A DNA stretch of 64,000 nt from Burkholderiales bacterium (GCA_021414305.1 JAIOOS010000024.1:213459-277458); one strand, 5' to 3'; counted from the first letter of the stretch, positions 16,918-25,853 are shown. The notes: generated by a model not told the origin, from the letters alone. Translations and numbers: made by a program.

Positions 16918-18216
16918 TCAACGCGGCGGCACGGGGCCGGAGACCCCGCTGCGCAACGAGGTGCTCGCCACGGTCCGGACCGCCGGCTCGCCGACCCGCC
17001 GGCGCAGGGCCGCGACCTGCCCATGCGCCGCGAACTCGCGAACGCTGTCGAGCTGCGCGCGGAGCGCCTTGCAACTCAGCGACTCGGACCCTGTCGGGCT
17101 CTCGCGCTCCCAGGCCGCCTTCAGCGCACCGCTTTCCTTCTGCAGCCCGTCGATCCGCTCCTGCGGCCAGCCCACGCGCTTGCCGATCATCCGCCCGGCC
17201 ATCAGCCCGTTCAGCGTCATCGAGCTCCTGACCAGCACCTCGGCGCTGCGCTCGCAGGCTTCACTGCGTGCGTTGTCCTGGTTCAGTTCCTTGGCGGGGC
17301 AAAGCGATGCCAGTGACTGGATCTCGCCGATCGCCGCGGCGGCATCGAATCCGATGCCCTGCGCCACCAGCGTCAGCGCCGCCCAGAGATTGGCCTCGCT
17401 GTCCGGCACATGGTCGAGGAGGACCAAGCCGATCCTGTAGTCGCCCGGGTCGTAGCGCTCCGCGACGGAAATGCGGAACAGCGCGTCGTCGACTGCCGCC
17501 CGGTCCTTCTCGGCCTGGGCGTTCATCGCCACGGCGATCCAGGGTGCGGCATTCGCCGGATCGAGCCGCGCCCATTGCGCCGCGCTGATCAGCTGGCAGT
17601 GGCCCGGGCCTTCCTTGACCGTGATGCCGCAGGCGCGGACGGCCCAGGCATACACGGTCGGATCGGCGGAGTCCTGGGCGAGCTTCGCGAGCGCGTCGCG
17701 CCGCTCCTGCCACTCCTTGAGGGCGATGTTCAAGTCACGCTCGCAGGCCGTGTCGCCCTCGCACGCCGAAGGCTTCATGAGGGCCCGCCCGGTCGGGTTC
17801 ATGGCGATCGCGATCGCGGCCGCGCGGGCTTGCTCGTCGGCGCTCGATGTCATCGCGGCCACGACCGTCGACGTCAGTGCGTCGGTGCTTTCCTTCGACG
17901 CGGCGGCGACGCTGTCCCAGTCGACGTCGCCATCGTCCTTCAGCCTGACCCAGGCGCCGCCGCACATCTGCACTTCGCCGGGCGACTCGACCCCGACGGC
18001 GATATCGGCGCCGCTCGCGGCGGCAGTCGGCGCCAGCGCGAGCCGAGGTTCCTCGACGACGGGCGCGCCGACCGGCAGCTCGGCCACCGTCGGCCGGGCC
18101 GGCTCATCGCCGGCGACCAGCCAGACGGTCCCGACCGCCGCGACGGCGATCGCCGCCGCCGCGCCGACCGCCGTGCGACGAAGGCGCAGCGACACGCGAA
18201 GGGGATCCGGGTTCAT
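16918..18216 (-). CDS. Single-span membrane protein with a large helical periplasmic domain, unknown function
   Basis: The 432-residue product has a short basic cytoplasmic tail, one membrane helix (about 16-36, AVGAAAAIAVAAVGTVWLVA), a Pro/Val-rich linker, then about 370 residues with scattered Cys pairs (VQMCGGAW, SACEGDTACERD, RACGITVKEGPGHCQ, ASLCPAKEL, RSEACERS) that suggest a disulfide-bonded, Sel1/TPR-like helical domain. I do not recognise the family. It lies 69 bases beyond the stop of the algR-like gene on the same strand, so it could be the tail of that transcript. Confidence 0.7.
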   Translation of the reverse strand: MNPDPLRVSLRLRRTAVGAAAAIAVAAVGTVWLVAGDEPARPTVAELPVGAPVVEEPRLALAPTAAASGADIAVGVESPGEVQMCGGAWVRLKDDGDVDWDSVAAASKESTDALTSTVVAAMTSSADEQARAAAIAIAMNPTGRALMKPSACEGDTACERDLNIALKEWQERRDALAKLAQDSADPTVYAWAVRACGITVKEGPGHCQLISAAQWARLDPANAAPWIAVAMNAQAEKDRAAVDDALFRISVAERYDPGDYRIGLVLLDHVPDSEANLWAALTLVAQGIGFDAAAAIGEIQSLASLCPAKELNQDNARSEACERSAEVLVRSSMTLNGLMAGRMIGKRVGWPQERIDGLQKESGALKAAWERESPTGSESLSCKALRAQLDSVREFAAHGQVAALRRRVGEPAVRTVASTSLRSGVSGPVPPR

Positions 18217-18285
18217 GCCCGAGATTGTTCGTCGGCCACGCCGGGGCGTGGTAACCGGGTGTGGGCCTGGCCGAAGCGTCCGGGC

Positions 18286-19092
18286 CTAGCGCCCCGCCGC
18301 GACCAGCGCCTCCCGCACCGCCGCCACCTGCCGCCGGGAGACGGCGAGCCACTCGCCCACCGGCGCCATGCAGACGGCCCAGCCTTCGGAGCCCTCGTCC
18401 TCCTCGCCCGCCAGCGTGCGCCGCTCGAGCGCGCGCACCGCGCGGCGCGCGACCAGGGCGTTGCGATGAACGCGCAGGAAGTGCTCGCCCAGCCGCTCTT
18501 CCAGCTCGGCCAGCGAGTCGTCGAGCACGTGGGTGTGCTCTGCCGTTCGCAGGGTCACGTACTTCAGCTCGGCCTTCAGGTACAGCACGTCGCCGACCGG
18601 CACGCGGATGATGCGGCCGCGGTCGCTGACGACGATGACCGGCCCCTCCTCGTTCGCCGGCGCCGCCGGCGGCGCCGCGACCGGCTGGCCGACCAGCAGG
18701 CGCTGGGCGACGCGGCGCAGCGCCATCTGCAGGCGCTCGCGCTTGACCGGCTTGGTGAGGTAGTCGATGGCCTCGAGGTCGAAGGCCTTGAGCGCGTGCT
18801 GGGCGTGCGCGGTGACGAAGACGATCGCCGGCGCCGGCGACTTCATGCGCAGCTCGGCGGCGAGCTGGGTGCCGTCGCGGCCCGGCATCTGCACGTCGAG
18901 CAGCAGCAGGTCGCACTCGTGCGTGGTGAGCCAGACCAGCGCCTGCGATGCGTTCGCCGCCTCGCCGGCAACGGTGCAGCGCGGCTCGCCGCATTCGGCG
19001 ACCAGGCTCTTCAGGCGCATGCGCGCGAGCTCCTCGTCGTCGACGACGAGGACGCGCAAGGGGCGCGTGGCGACGGCATGAACGGCACTCAT
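18286..19092 (-). CDS. algR: AlgR-type LytTR response regulator
   Basis: The 268-residue regulator has a receiver domain (about 12-125) with acidic pocket VVDDEE and phospho-acceptor Asp66 in LLLLDVQMPGRDG, then a Pro/Ala linker and a C-terminal LytTR DNA-binding domain (about 165-268, VGDVLYLKAELKYV, LRVHRNALVARRAV). AlgR of Pseudomonas controls alginate, pilus and motility genes; homologues next to argH and hemC are widespread in beta- and gammaproteobacteria. Here the order argH / algZ / algR is kept, while hemC is separated by ppc and two unknown genes. The start is the ATG at 19092, 7 bases after the kinase stop; longer in-frame extensions would enter the kinase gene. Confidence 0.92.
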   Translation of the reverse strand: MSAVHAVATRPLRVLVVDDEELARMRLKSLVAECGEPRCTVAGEAANASQALVWLTTHECDLLLLDVQMPGRDGTQLAAELRMKSPAPAIVFVTAHAQHALKAFDLEAIDYLTKPVKRERLQMALRRVAQRLLVGQPVAAPPAAPANEEGPVIVVSDRGRIIRVPVGDVLYLKAELKYVTLRTAEHTHVLDDSLAELEERLGEHFLRVHRNALVARRAVRALERRTLAGEEDEGSEGWAVCMAPVGEWLAVSRRQVAAVREALVAAGR

Positions 19093-19099
19093 GAACACC

Positions 19100-20182
19100 T
19101 CATATCGGCACAACGATCTGAACCCTGAACACGTCGGCCTCCTGCCGCGTGTCGAATTGCGCAGCAACGTCGTGCATCAGCCGCAGCCGCTCGCGCACGT
19201 TCTTCAGCGCCATGCCGTTGCCGGGGCGGGAGGCTTCCTTGGGAATGCTGTTGGCGATGGAGAGCACTGCGCGGCCGAGCTTGACCTTGGTGCGGATGCG
19301 GATCACGCCGCCTTCGGCCGAAGGCTCGACGCCGTGCCGCACCGCATTCTCGACCAGCGGCTGCAGCAGCAGCGGCGGAACGCGGGCGCTGCCGGCCTCG
19401 GGGTCGAGCTCCCAGCTCACGTGCAGGCGGCTGCCGAAGCGGATCTGCTCGATGTCGAGATAGCGCTGCGCCAGCTCCACCTCCTCGGCAAGCGACACCG
19501 ACTCGGCGGTGTCGCCGATCGCCACGCGAAACAGCTCGGCCAGGTCCTCGAGCACGCCTTCGGCCTTGGCCGGGTCGAGCCGCACCAGGGTGAGCGCAGT
19601 GTTGAGCGTGTTGAACAGGAAGTGCGGGCGGATCCGCGACTGCAGCTCGGCCAGCCGGGCCGTGGTCTCGGCCGGCACCGTGGCCTTGGCCCGCAGGCGC
19701 AGCCATTCGAACATCGTCGCCGCGATCGCCGCGCCGGCGAGCGCCGGGCCGAAGCCGATCAGGGCGCCCAGGCCCGCCGACGGGGCATCGACCAGCAGCG
19801 CGGCGACGAGCGTGGCGCTGAGCCAGGCCGAGATCGCGCCGAAGCCGATCGCCGCGATCCACTGCACCGGCGCCGGCGCGGCGGCGAGCGGGCGCTTCAA
19901 TCCGCACAGCACCAGCAGCCAGATGAGCACGCCCGGCAGGGCGACGCTCGAGCCGGCGGCGGTGAGGCCGAGCCAGATCGCGAACGAGGAAGCGCCGAAG
20001 ACCATGCCGATCGCCATCACGCCGTGCACGAACAGCAGCGCCCGCAGCACCACGCCCACGTGGCAGACGTCGAACGCCGAATCGGGGCCCGGGCGGCGCA
20101 GCGCGGCGACGTCGGCCGCCATGTCGAAGCTGGTCGCGCCGAAGCCGGTCGAACGCATGCCGGCGCCGGGAACGGCGCTCAT
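19100..20182 (-). CDS. algZ: AlgZ/FimS-type LytS-family sensor histidine kinase
   Basis: The 360-residue protein has an N-terminal region with four membrane helices (about 43-155) and then the LytS-family kinase core: His187 in RIRPHFLFNTLNT is the predicted phosphorylation site, followed by the ATP-binding domain (PPLLLQPLVENAVRHGV, NGMALKNVRERL). It lacks the conventional H-box EIRTP, as expected for this family. It should signal to the AlgR-type regulator 7 bases downstream. The gene is divergent from argH across 155 bases. The start is taken at ATG 20182 (MSAVPGAG); an earlier ATG would add 43 low-quality residues across the promoter region. Confidence 0.9.
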   Translation of the reverse strand: MSAVPGAGMRSTGFGATSFDMAADVAALRRPGPDSAFDVCHVGVVLRALLFVHGVMAIGMVFGASSFAIWLGLTAAGSSVALPGVLIWLLVLCGLKRPLAAAPAPVQWIAAIGFGAISAWLSATLVAALLVDAPSAGLGALIGFGPALAGAAIAATMFEWLRLRAKATVPAETTARLAELQSRIRPHFLFNTLNTALTLVRLDPAKAEGVLEDLAELFRVAIGDTAESVSLAEEVELAQRYLDIEQIRFGSRLHVSWELDPEAGSARVPPLLLQPLVENAVRHGVEPSAEGGVIRIRTKVKLGRAVLSIANSIPKEASRPGNGMALKNVRERLRLMHDVAAQFDTRQEADVFRVQIVVPI

Positions 20183-20337
20183 CGCGAAGATGGGCTCGCC
20201 GATAGAATCGCGGCAAGGCAGGCGGAACGCATGGCGAGCATTGTCCCCAACCGCCGCCCGTCGTGCGCACGAGTTGCGAAGCCGCCGCGGCCCTTGTGTG
20301 ACCGTGTGCACGCTCGCCCAACCCTCCCCTCCTCCGA

Positions 20338-21738
20338 ATGACCGCCAACCAGTTCGACAAGAAGACCGAAGCCTGGTCCGCCCTGTTCTCCGAGCCGATG
20401 AGCGAGCTCGTCCAGCGCTACACCTCGAGCGTCGCCTTCGACCGGCGCCTCTGGCGCGCCGACATCGCCGGCAGCCTGGCGCACGCCGGCATGCTGGCGA
20501 CGCAGGGCATCATTTCCGCCGCCGACCTGGGCGCGATCAAGGCCGGCCTGGCGACCATCAGCGCCGAGATCGAGAGCGGCACGTTCACCTGGCGCAGCGA
20601 GCTCGAGGACGTGCACCTCAACATCGAGGCCCGGCTGGTGCAGCTGGCCGGCGACGCCGGCAAGCGCCTGCACACCGCGCGCTCGCGCAACGACCAGGTC
20701 GCGACCGACGTGCGCCTCTGGCTGCGTGACGAGATCTCCGGCCTCGGCACGCTCCTGGTCGAGCTGCAGCGCGCACTCGTCGAGCTCGCCGACAGGCATA
20801 CCGAGACCATCCTGCCCGGCTTCACCCACCTGCAGGTGGCCCAGCCGGTGTCGTTCGCCCACCACCTGCTCGCCTATGTCGAGATGTTCTCGCGCGACGC
20901 CGAGCGCATGGCCGAGGTCCGGGCGCGCACCAACCGCCTGCCGCTCGGCGCCGCCGCGCTCGCCGGCACCAGCTATCCGCTCGACCGGGAGGCGGTGGCC
21001 AAGGCGCTCGGCATGGAGGGGCTCTGCCGCAACAGCATCGACGCCGTCAGCGACCGCGACTTCGCGATCGAGTTCACGGCCGCAGCCAGCCTGTGCATGG
21101 TGCACGTCTCGCGCTTCAGCGAGGAGCTGGTGCTGTGGATGAGCCAGAACTTCGGCTTCATCGAGCTCGCCGACCGCTTCTGCACCGGCTCGTCGATCAT
21201 GCCGCAGAAGAAGAACCCCGACGTGCCCGAGCTGGCGCGCGGCAAGGCCGGCCGCGTGTTCGGCCACCTGATGGGCCTGCTGACCCTGATGAAGGGGCAG
21301 CCGCTGGCCTACAACAAGGACAACCAGGAAGACAAGGAGCCGTTGTTCGACAGCGTCGACACGGTGAAGGACACGCTGCGCATCTTCTGCGAGCTCGTGC
21401 CCGGCATCACGGTCAAGGCCGAGGCGATGGAGCGCGCCGCCGCGCGCGGCTACGCCACGGCCACCGACCTGGCCGACTACCTGGTGCGCAAGGGCGTGCC
21501 GTTCCGCGACGCGCACGAGGCCGTCGCCCATGCGGTGAAGCACGCGATCCAGGCCGGCGTCGGCCTCGCCGAGCTGCCGCTGGCGACGCTGCAGGGCTTT
21601 CACCCCGGCATCGCCTCCGACGTGCACGGCGTGCTCACGCTGCGCGGCTCGCTCGCCTCGCGCACCGTCGTCGGCGGCACCGCGCCCGAGCAGGTGCGGG
21701 CGGAGATCGCCCGCCATCGCGCCCGGCTCGGAAAGTAG
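20338..21738 (+). CDS. argH: Argininosuccinate lyase
   Basis: ArgH cleaves argininosuccinate to arginine and fumarate, the last step of arginine synthesis. The 466-residue product matches the family length and shows WRADIAGSLAHA, HTARSRNDQVATDVRLW, the catalytic GSSIMPQKKNPDVPEL signature loop and the KGQPLAYNKDNQEDKE segment. It is transcribed away from the algZR pair. The next gene on the same strand starts 29 bases later and may be co-transcribed. Confidence 0.98.
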   Translation: MTANQFDKKTEAWSALFSEPMSELVQRYTSSVAFDRRLWRADIAGSLAHAGMLATQGIISAADLGAIKAGLATISAEIESGTFTWRSELEDVHLNIEARLVQLAGDAGKRLHTARSRNDQVATDVRLWLRDEISGLGTLLVELQRALVELADRHTETILPGFTHLQVAQPVSFAHHLLAYVEMFSRDAERMAEVRARTNRLPLGAAALAGTSYPLDREAVAKALGMEGLCRNSIDAVSDRDFAIEFTAAASLCMVHVSRFSEELVLWMSQNFGFIELADRFCTGSSIMPQKKNPDVPELARGKAGRVFGHLMGLLTLMKGQPLAYNKDNQEDKEPLFDSVDTVKDTLRIFCELVPGITVKAEAMERAAARGYATATDLADYLVRKGVPFRDAHEAVAHAVKHAIQAGVGLAELPLATLQGFHPGIASDVHGVLTLRGSLASRTVVGGTAPEQVRAEIARHRARLGK

Positions 21739-21767
21739 CGAACCGAGCAGCGGCAACAGGAGACCCC

Positions 21768-22151
21768 GTGGATAGACGAACCCTCCTCGGCGGCGCCCTC
21801 GCGGCGGTCGCGACCGGCAGCCTGGCCCAGGGAACCGCCGCGCCGCGCGACCGCCATCCCGATCTCGGCGACGTCGCCGAGGGCCGCTACTTCGGCGACG
21901 TGATCTCCGATTCCAAGGGCTCCTCGCGCAGCGATGTCACCCTGACGATCACCCGCACCGGCCTCAACCGGGTGCGCATCACGTCCGACTATCCGCGCCT
22001 GCCGGTCGTCGAGGTCAGCCTGCAGCGCGCGCTCGACAAGATCGTCCAGTCCCGCGGCGACACCGCCTTCGTCTACGACTGGAGCAGGAAGCCGGCGAAG
22101 CTCGACGTCAGCTTCAACAACGAGGTGAGCTGGAGCGGCACCAAGCAGTAG
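21768..22151 (+). CDS. Small exported protein of unknown function
   Basis: A 127-residue frame starts at GTG with a good ribosome site (AGGAGA). The N-terminus VDRRTLLGGALAAVATGSLA contains an RR pair before a hydrophobic stretch and an Ala-rich cleavage region, so it could use the Tat or Sec route. The mature part is a small beta-rich domain (RYFGDVISDSKGSSRSDVTL, ITSDYPRLPVVEV) ending SWSGTKQ. No characterised family is recognised. The earlier in-frame reading would start inside argH, so the GTG is preferred. Confidence 0.65.
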   Translation: MDRRTLLGGALAAVATGSLAQGTAAPRDRHPDLGDVAEGRYFGDVISDSKGSSRSDVTLTITRTGLNRVRITSDYPRLPVVEVSLQRALDKIVQSRGDTAFVYDWSRKPAKLDVSFNNEVSWSGTKQ

Positions 22152-22207
22152 CCAGGCCCTCCCCCGCTCCTGCATCCGCGACCGCCCTGCGGACGTATGG
22201 TCCGGCG

Positions 22208-23095
22208 ATGAGCCTTCCCGCTTCGCCGCTGACCCGCGCCCTCGGCCTGCTCGCCCTGGCCCTGGCCGCGGCCCTCGCGCTGGTCGCGTGCGCGCCGGTC
22301 GCCAGCCTCAACGCCCTGACGCCGGGCGATACCTACCGGCCGACCCGCGACGTCGCCTACGGCCCGTTGCCGCGGCAACGGCTCGACGTCTATGCGCCGG
22401 TCTCGCCCGCGCCGGCGCCGGGCTGGCCGGTGGTCGTGTTCTTCTACGGCGGCTCGTGGACGAGCGGCGAGCGCGCCGACTACAAGTTCGTCGGCGAAGC
22501 CCTCGCCTCGCGTGGTGTGCTGGTGCTCGTTGCCGACTACCGGCTCTACCCCGAGGTGCGCTATCCGGCCTTTCTCGAGGACTCGGCCCTGGCCCTGGCC
22601 TGGGGCATGGAGCATGCGCGTTCGCTCGGCGGCAATCCGCGGCGCCTGTTCGTCATGGGGCACAGCGCCGGCGGCTACAACGCGGCAATGCTCGCGCTCG
22701 ACCCGCGCTGGCTCGCCGCCACCGGGCATGCGCCGGCCGAGCTGGCCGGCTGGATCGGCCTCGCCGGCGCCTACGAGTTCCTGCCGCTGGGCCCCGACTC
22801 GCCGGCCCGGCCGGTGTTCTTCCATCCCGACTATCCGGCCGGCACCCAGCCGATCGACTACGCGGCGCCGCACTCCCTGAAGGCCTTTCTCGGCGTGCCG
22901 CTGCACGACAAGGTCGTGAGCCCCGAGCGCAGCACGCTGGCGATGGCGAAGAAGCTGACCGCGGCCGGCGTTCCGGTCGCGCTGAAGGTCTACGACGGCG
23001 TGAGCCACGCCCTCCTCGCCGGCGCCTTCGCCCGGCCGCTGCGCGGGCTGGCGCCGGTTCTCGACGACGTCAGCGCGTGGATCAGCGCAAACTGA
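22208..23095 (+). CDS. Alpha/beta-hydrolase fold esterase, probable lipoprotein
   Basis: The 295-residue protein has a hydrophobic leader ending in the lipobox LVAC (Cys28), so it is probably an outer-membrane or periplasmic lipoprotein. The fold is that of carboxylesterase/arylformamidase-like hydrolases: oxyanion motif FFYGGSW (the HGG motif has Tyr instead of His), nucleophile Ser153 in GHSAGGYN, and a C-terminal His in DGVSHALLA. Substrate is unknown. The 3' end overlaps the convergent monooxygenase-fold gene by 14 bases. Confidence 0.87.
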   Translation: MSLPASPLTRALGLLALALAAALALVACAPVASLNALTPGDTYRPTRDVAYGPLPRQRLDVYAPVSPAPAPGWPVVVFFYGGSWTSGERADYKFVGEALASRGVLVLVADYRLYPEVRYPAFLEDSALALAWGMEHARSLGGNPRRLFVMGHSAGGYNAAMLALDPRWLAATGHAPAELAGWIGLAGAYEFLPLGPDSPARPVFFHPDYPAGTQPIDYAAPHSLKAFLGVPLHDKVVSPERSTLAMAKKLTAAGVPVALKVYDGVSHALLAGAFARPLRGLAPVLDDVSAWISAN

Positions 23096-23381
23096 GCTCG
23101 CTCGCCTCGTAGAGCGCGAGATCCGGCGCATGGGCCGCGAGCCGGCCGGCCAGCGCGGCGAAGGCACGCGATGCCGGCACCTTGAAGTGCGCGTCGAGCG
23201 CGGCGCGATCGGCCCAGCGCTCGAAGAAGACGAGGCGCAGGCCGTCGTTGGCGTCGATCGCGACCCCGTGCTCGATGCAGCCAGGCTCGGCCCGCGAACG
23301 GGCCACATGCTCGAGGCTGGCCTGGCGCAGCTCGTCGATCGTGTCGGCGCGGGCGGCGATGGAACCGGTGACGATCAGCAT
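23082..23381 (-). CDS. Antibiotic biosynthesis monooxygenase (ABM) domain protein
   Basis: This 99-residue protein has the compact ferredoxin-like fold of the ABM/YgiN family: MLIVTGSIAARAD, then the EPGCIEHGVAIDA strand-loop, FFERWADRAALDAHFKVPA and a C-terminal strand (ALYEAS). Members are dimeric cofactor-free quinone or small-aromatic oxygenases, or have no known activity; the named antibiotic role does not follow from the sequence. It overlaps the esterase 3' end. The divergent VIT-family gene begins 43 bases away. Confidence 0.85.
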   Translation of the reverse strand: MLIVTGSIAARADTIDELRQASLEHVARSRAEPGCIEHGVAIDANDGLRLVFFERWADRAALDAHFKVPASRAFAALAGRLAAHAPDLALYEASELSLR

Positions 23382-23424
23382 GGCGCCCTCTCTGCACGGT
23401 GAAAGACGGCGGAGAATACAGCCC

Positions 23425-24126
23425 ATGCTGCATGCCCGTCGCCACTTCGAACGCCACCGCTCCGACCGCATCGGCTGGCTCCGCGCCGCCGTCCTCGGCG
23501 CCAACGACGGCATCGTCTCGACGGCGAGCCTGCTGGTCGGCGTCGCCGCGGCGAATGCGGCGCAGGGCAGCCTCATGCTGACCGGCATCGCCGGCCTGGC
23601 CGCCGGCGCGATGTCGATGGCCGCGGGCGAGTACGTCTCGGTCCACTCGCAGTCCGACACCGAGAAGGCCGACCTCTCGAAGGAGCGCAAGGAGCTCGAG
23701 CTCGAGCCGGCGGCCGAGCTGCGCGAGCTCACCGCCATCTACATTCGTCGCGGCCTCGAGCCCGGCCTGGCGCAGCAGGTGGCCGAACAGCTCACCGCGC
23801 ACGACGCCCTCGGCGCCCACGCGCGCGACGAGCTCGGCATTTCCGAAGCGCTGAGCGCACGGCCCGTCCAGGCCGCGCTGGCTTCGGCGGCGAGCTTCGC
23901 CGTCGGTGCGCTGCTGCCGCTTGCCGTCACCGCGATCGCGCCGCGGCCCAGCCTGCTGTTCTGGATCTCGGGCATGTCGCTCGCCTTCCTGGCCCTGCTC
24001 GGCGCGGTCGCGGCGCACGTCGGCGGCGCGAGCATGCCGGTCGGCGCCTGGCGGGTCACGTTCTGGGGCGCGCTGGCGATGGCCATCACCGCCGGCGTCG
24101 GCTCGCTGTTCGGCACGACGCTCTGA
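23425..24126 (+). CDS. VIT1/CCC1-family iron/manganese transporter
   Basis: The 233-residue membrane protein begins with the family motif HRSDRIGWLRAAVLGANDGIVS, followed by TASLLVGVAAA, the second-helix region GAMSMAAGEYVSVHSQ, a charged cytoplasmic metal-binding helix (EKADLSKERKELEL) and three C-terminal membrane helices. VIT/CCC1 proteins exchange Fe2+ or Mn2+ for protons; bacterial members are presumed to export or detoxify these metals at the inner membrane. It appears monocistronic. Confidence 0.92.
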   Translation: MLHARRHFERHRSDRIGWLRAAVLGANDGIVSTASLLVGVAAANAAQGSLMLTGIAGLAAGAMSMAAGEYVSVHSQSDTEKADLSKERKELELEPAAELRELTAIYIRRGLEPGLAQQVAEQLTAHDALGAHARDELGISEALSARPVQAALASAASFAVGALLPLAVTAIAPRPSLLFWISGMSLAFLALLGAVAAHVGGASMPVGAWRVTFWGALAMAITAGVGSLFGTTL

Positions 24127-24174
24127 GGGCACGCTGGGGGCGGACGCGCGGACGCCGCCTCCGCCGCCGGCGTT

Positions 24175-24657
24175 TCAGCCGGTGGCGACGAACCGGTCGG
24201 CGCGCGCCGCCTGCAGAACCTCGGCCGGGTCGGCGTCGAGCACGTCGATCGGGCGCGCCTGCTCGAGCCAGCCGTTCGGTTCGACGAACCAGGCGGCAAG
24301 CCGCTGCCCGTCGTACTCGGAGGCGAGCTCGGCGAGCACCGCCTTCAGTCCGGGCTTGAGGCCGAGCTCGGCGTTGAACTGGAACATCGGGATCCAGAGC
24401 GCATGCCGCCATTCGAAGCCGAACACCTCGTGGCCGACGATCAGCCGCGCGAGGCTGGCGAAGTCGCCGCGGCCACGGTCTTCGAGCAGGCGGGCGAGGT
24501 CGTCGCCGCGCGCGAAACCGCCGGTCGCCTGGTACGCGGCCCGCATGGCGGCGAAGTCGGCATCGCCGTCGCCTGGCGACGCGGCGTGCAGGAGGCGCCC
24601 GGAAACGGCCATCGCATCGATCGGCCTTGCGCCAGCCCATCCGCTGTTCGTCTGCAT
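24175..24657 (-). CDS. MbcA/ParS/Xre-type antitoxin (DUF2384) protein without a visible toxin
   Basis: The 160-residue product ends with the toxin-binding domain pattern of MbcA/ParS antitoxins: LWIPMFQFNAELGLKPGLKA, then LAAWFVEPNGWLEQARPIDVL and EVLQAARADRFVATG. The N-terminal half (about 1-85) is helical with GRLLHAASPGDGD and no convincing HTH. Partners of this family are RES-domain ADP-ribosyltransferase toxins; none lies next to it. It could be a solitary derivative with another role. The downstream gene is the convergent VIT transporter; upstream is an 83-aa unknown. Confidence 0.75.
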   Translation of the reverse strand: MQTNSGWAGARPIDAMAVSGRLLHAASPGDGDADFAAMRAAYQATGGFARGDDLARLLEDRGRGDFASLARLIVGHEVFGFEWRHALWIPMFQFNAELGLKPGLKAVLAELASEYDGQRLAAWFVEPNGWLEQARPIDVLDADPAEVLQAARADRFVATG

Positions 24658-24728
24658 CGCGCGCTCCTGGTTCCTGAAGCGATCGGCGAGCAGACGGCGT
24701 GCCCGGCGTGAGCCCGGCGCACGCCTGG

Positions 24729-24980
24729 CTAGTCGGTGGCGCGCCAGCCCGCGCGGGGCGGCGCCATCAGGATCTGGAGCTTGCGCAGCGCCTCGACGCA
24801 TTCCTGTACGTCGGCCCGGACCCGGATCATGGTCTCGGCGGGCTCGGCTTCGGGCGGGAACACGGCGACCGTCTGCTCCAGGCGGATCCTGACCGAAGAG
24901 AACAGCAAATCCCATTCTTCGCGCGACAGGGCTGCGAGCGCATGCTGCGGAAAGAGGGGAGCGAGGACATTGCCGGACAT
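24729..24980 (-). CDS. Small protein of unknown function in the Crp-like operator cluster
   Basis: An 83-residue frame begins MSGNVLAPLFPQHALAALSREEWDLLF and is mostly amphipathic helix, with IRLEQTVAVFPPEAEPAETM and a closing helical segment (QECVEALRKLQILM). There is no signal peptide and no recognised domain. Two copies of the palindromic motif shared with the adjacent Crp/Fnr genes lie 35-131 bases upstream of its start. A GTG two codons earlier is an alternative start. It lies 71 bases upstream of the antitoxin-like gene on the same strand. Confidence 0.55.
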   Translation of the reverse strand: MSGNVLAPLFPQHALAALSREEWDLLFSSVRIRLEQTVAVFPPEAEPAETMIRVRADVQECVEALRKLQILMAPPRAGWRATD

Positions 24981-25014
24981 GAAGACGAGTGTTCGTCCTA
25001 CAGACGAAGGCGTC

Positions 25015-25030
25015 TGTGCGCCAGCGCACT
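25015..25030. promoter_or_regulatory. Crp/Fnr-like palindrome upstream of the 83-aa gene
   Basis: TGTGCGCCAGCGCACT differs from the perfect site at 26699-26714 at only two bases. It is centred about 42 bases upstream of the 83-aa gene start. The TGTG-N8-CACA geometry equals that of Crp sites. Confidence 0.5.
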
Positions 25031-25095
25031 CAGTCCCCCGAATCAGGCGGGTTCCGTCGAGGAGGGCACGACCTCCCGATGCCTGCGGCGGCGTC

Positions 25096-25111
25096 GGTGC
25101 GCCACCGCACA
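25096..25111. promoter_or_regulatory. Crp/Fnr-like palindrome just past the first crp-like stop
   Basis: GGTGCGCCACCGCACA is another variant of the shared motif, located between the stop of the first crp-like gene and the 83-aa gene. It is the weakest-placed of the four, as it lies 116 bases or more from the start codon. Confidence 0.4.
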
Positions 25112-25112
25112 T

Positions 25113-25817
25113 TCAGAGCAGGGCGTCGTAGGCGAGCCGGTCCGCGGCGTAGCAGGTGCAGGCCGCGGCTTCGAGGCCGTCCCGGTCGCGCACGGTGAGC
25201 GCGCCGCGGTGGTATTCGATCAGACCGGCCTGCTGCAGGGCCCCCGCGGCCTCGGTGACGCCGACGCGCCGCACCCCCAGCATGTAGGCGAGGAACTCCT
25301 GGGTGATGGGAAAAGTCGCCGAGCGGGCCCGGTCCTGGCTCATCAGCAGCCAGCGCGCCAGTCGCGGGCCGATCGCATGAAAGCGCAGGCACGCCGCCGA
25401 GGACGCGTGCTGCGCCATCAGCACGTAGACATAGCGGCCCAGGGCGCGCTGCAGGGCCGGGCTTCGCGCCAGCTCGGCGCGACAGGCGCGCCATTCGATC
25501 CGCAGCGCCGAGCCGGCGCCCTGCACCAGCGCACGCAACGGCGCGGTGGCGACGCCGAGGACGACATGCGATCCGAGCATGCCCTCGCTGCCGACCATGC
25601 CGACCTCGAGCCCGTGCGTGCCCGCCGCCACGGTCAGCAGCGAGATGAAGCCTTCGGTCGGAAAGTAGACGTGGCTCATGGGCTCGCCCGGCTCGCAGAT
25701 GACCTCGGAGAGAATCAGCTCATGGGCGGTGCAGAGCGCGAGCAGGCGGGCGCGATCGCGTTGCGGCAGCCCGTTCATCAGGTGATTGCCAGGGGGGGTC
25801 TCGCGGGCGTTCGGCAT
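25113..25817 (-). CDS. Crp/Fnr-family transcriptional regulator (copy 1)
   Basis: The 234-residue protein has an N-terminal cyclic-nucleotide-type beta-roll (about 25-130, EVICEPGEPMSHVYFPTEGFISLL, MVGSEGMLGS) and a C-terminal winged HTH (about 165-215, ITQEFLAYMLGVRRVGVTEAA, GLIEYHRGALTV). The cAMP-binding Arg/Ser pattern of Crp and the N-terminal Cys cluster of Fnr are both absent, so the ligand is unknown. It is a paralogue of the next gene. A TGTG-type palindrome lies 37-52 bases upstream of the chosen ATG (25817); an internal ATG at 25778 is also possible. Confidence 0.88.
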   Translation of the reverse strand: MPNARETPPGNHLMNGLPQRDRARLLALCTAHELILSEVICEPGEPMSHVYFPTEGFISLLTVAAGTHGLEVGMVGSEGMLGSHVVLGVATAPLRALVQGAGSALRIEWRACRAELARSPALQRALGRYVYVLMAQHASSAACLRFHAIGPRLARWLLMSQDRARSATFPITQEFLAYMLGVRRVGVTEAAGALQQAGLIEYHRGALTVRDRDGLEAAACTCYAADRLAYDALL

Positions 25818-25853
25818 CTGCGGCCGAGTATGGGTGCGGCCGCAGACGCTGAC

